A stretch of 64,000 nucleotides of DNA from contig JANAVB010002199.1 of assembly GCA_029216955.1 (NCBI GenBank), forward strand, positions 12,662,585-12,726,584. Reading direction: 5' to 3'. Position numbers and translations under genes: made by a program. Positions 63,120 to 64,000 of the stretch are shown here, piece by piece (position 1 is the stretch's first letter; the number at the start of each line of letters is the position of its first letter). This DNA is from Iris pallida. Its lineage: Eukaryota; Streptophyta; Magnoliopsida; Asparagales; Iridaceae. Below the pieces are notes generated by a model. That model did no database searches. It saw nothing but the letters and a program-made list of their open reading frames with translations, and was not told the origin of the DNA.

Positions 63120-64000
63120 TAATCACGACCAAATCGACTTCGATTATCTTTTCTTATCATATTAATATCTTGGGTTGTACTCAATTGAATTAAACTTAAT
63201 TATGACCTGAATTCCCATTCTTGTATGCTCGTGCTCAGACTTCGATGAATTTGTCCTCCACACTGCCCAAATCTTGGTTTCCAGAATTGATCAACTTAGA
63301 TCGTATCGTGACTAAAAATTCTTAATATTAATGTGATTGGATTTCAATGCTATTGACATTCGTTCCTTAAACTTTTGATCTTGATTTCCTTGAATAGTAC
63401 CCTTTACCGTACCACCAGTATCGACCCTTGACCGTACTCAATTTATTTGAATTCCATCGTGACTTGGATCTCTATCATATGTGGCTCGTGCTCAAAAATC
63501 TTGATTTCAAAATTTTTCGAATCTAAATTCAATTATTGATTAGCTTTACTTTTTATTGTGTCAATATTCTAATTTTGATCGTAATCGAATTTCGATACCC
63601 ATATCACTCGTGCATAAAACTCTGAATTATTCTTGGAAACGACTAAGTTCTGTTCCAATTCCGATTTATCTTCATACTACCCTTGATTATACCAAATTTC
63701 ATGCTTGATCATGCCTAGGCTACTACCATACTCTTCATCATATCTAAATACTATTTGACCAAGGTTGGACTGATTTCATCTTCGATCGTGTCGAATTAAC
63801 GATTACGATCATGTTCGAATTTTAACACTAGTATCCAAACTCTTTTCTGACCATGATTTACTTCCTGATTATATCTAAAACTCCTTGTGATTAGTCATGC
63901 CTAGGTGACCCGGCAGGACTAGACGACTATGAAATCCATGGTCGTGATTCTTAAGATCATGACTATCGTACCGATTTTTGCCTCTAAATCGTGCTTGAAA
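63120..64000 (+). repeat. GATCGTGCC-like motif array (right copy, partial)
   Basis: First part of the array seen at 25125-26690, cut by the window edge. Confidence 0.7.

Larger units (their letters stand above)
57766..64000 (+). mobile_element. LARD-type LTR element (right copy, cut by window edge)
   Basis: 5' LTR 57766-61117 and internal domain from 61118. The 3' LTR would lie beyond the window. Same insertion point as the element at 19834. Confidence 0.85.

Overview
The window looks like nuclear DNA of a seed plant. The evidence is one large, AT-rich, multi-intron gene with GT..AG introns encoding a mitochondrial enzyme, surrounded by nested LTR retrotransposons, small inverted-repeat elements and long (AT)n, (CT)n and (CA)n microsatellites. 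The species cannot be named from what I see.

The dominant structure is a large direct duplication. Positions 1-26004 and 37859-64000 are the same sequence in the same order and orientation, offset by about 37.86 kb at the left and 38.0 kb at the right. Both copies run off the window edges. A run of exactly 13 N lies between them (33320-33332). Differences between the copies are almost all short indels in AT runs, dinucleotide repeats and homopolymers; the exons of the gene show none that I noticed. As I recall, a 13-N spacer is what Bionano hybrid scaffolding inserts between contigs whose ends overlap. I therefore think the two copies are most likely one locus represented twice by unmerged contig ends. 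A very recent tandem duplication is the alternative.

Layout of the left copy: fragments of long LTRs in both orientations (1-3177); a non-coding stretch with an snRNA-type promoter motif pair and a MITE (4295-4569); the 13-exon gene for the dihydrolipoyl succinyltransferase (E2) of the mitochondrial 2-oxoglutarate dehydrogenase complex (5502-13544, 445 residues), with a hAT-like element in its 4.5-kb first intron; a broken Ty1/copia element with gag, a protease remnant and the start of the pre-integrase region (about 15150-18006), cut off by a reverse-oriented long LTR (18007-19833 plus 30116-32312); and, nested in that LTR, a complete 10.3-kb non-coding LTR element (19834-30115) with 3.3-kb LTRs and a 3.6-kb internal domain. 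That last element has the architecture of a LARD mobilised by a Ty3/gypsy partner. After the gap come another reverse LTR (33412-36949) and a forward LTR fragment (36950-38058), then the second copy of the locus (38059-64000).

The most notable unexplained structures are inside the LARD: about thirty GATCGTGCC-like motifs spread over the last 1.6 kb of its internal domain, an 18-bp tandem array that would fold as a row of small UUCG hairpins and has different copy numbers in the two LTRs, and a GC-rich leader that imitates a host first exon. The reverse LTRs carry dense TTGAC/GTCAA arrays.
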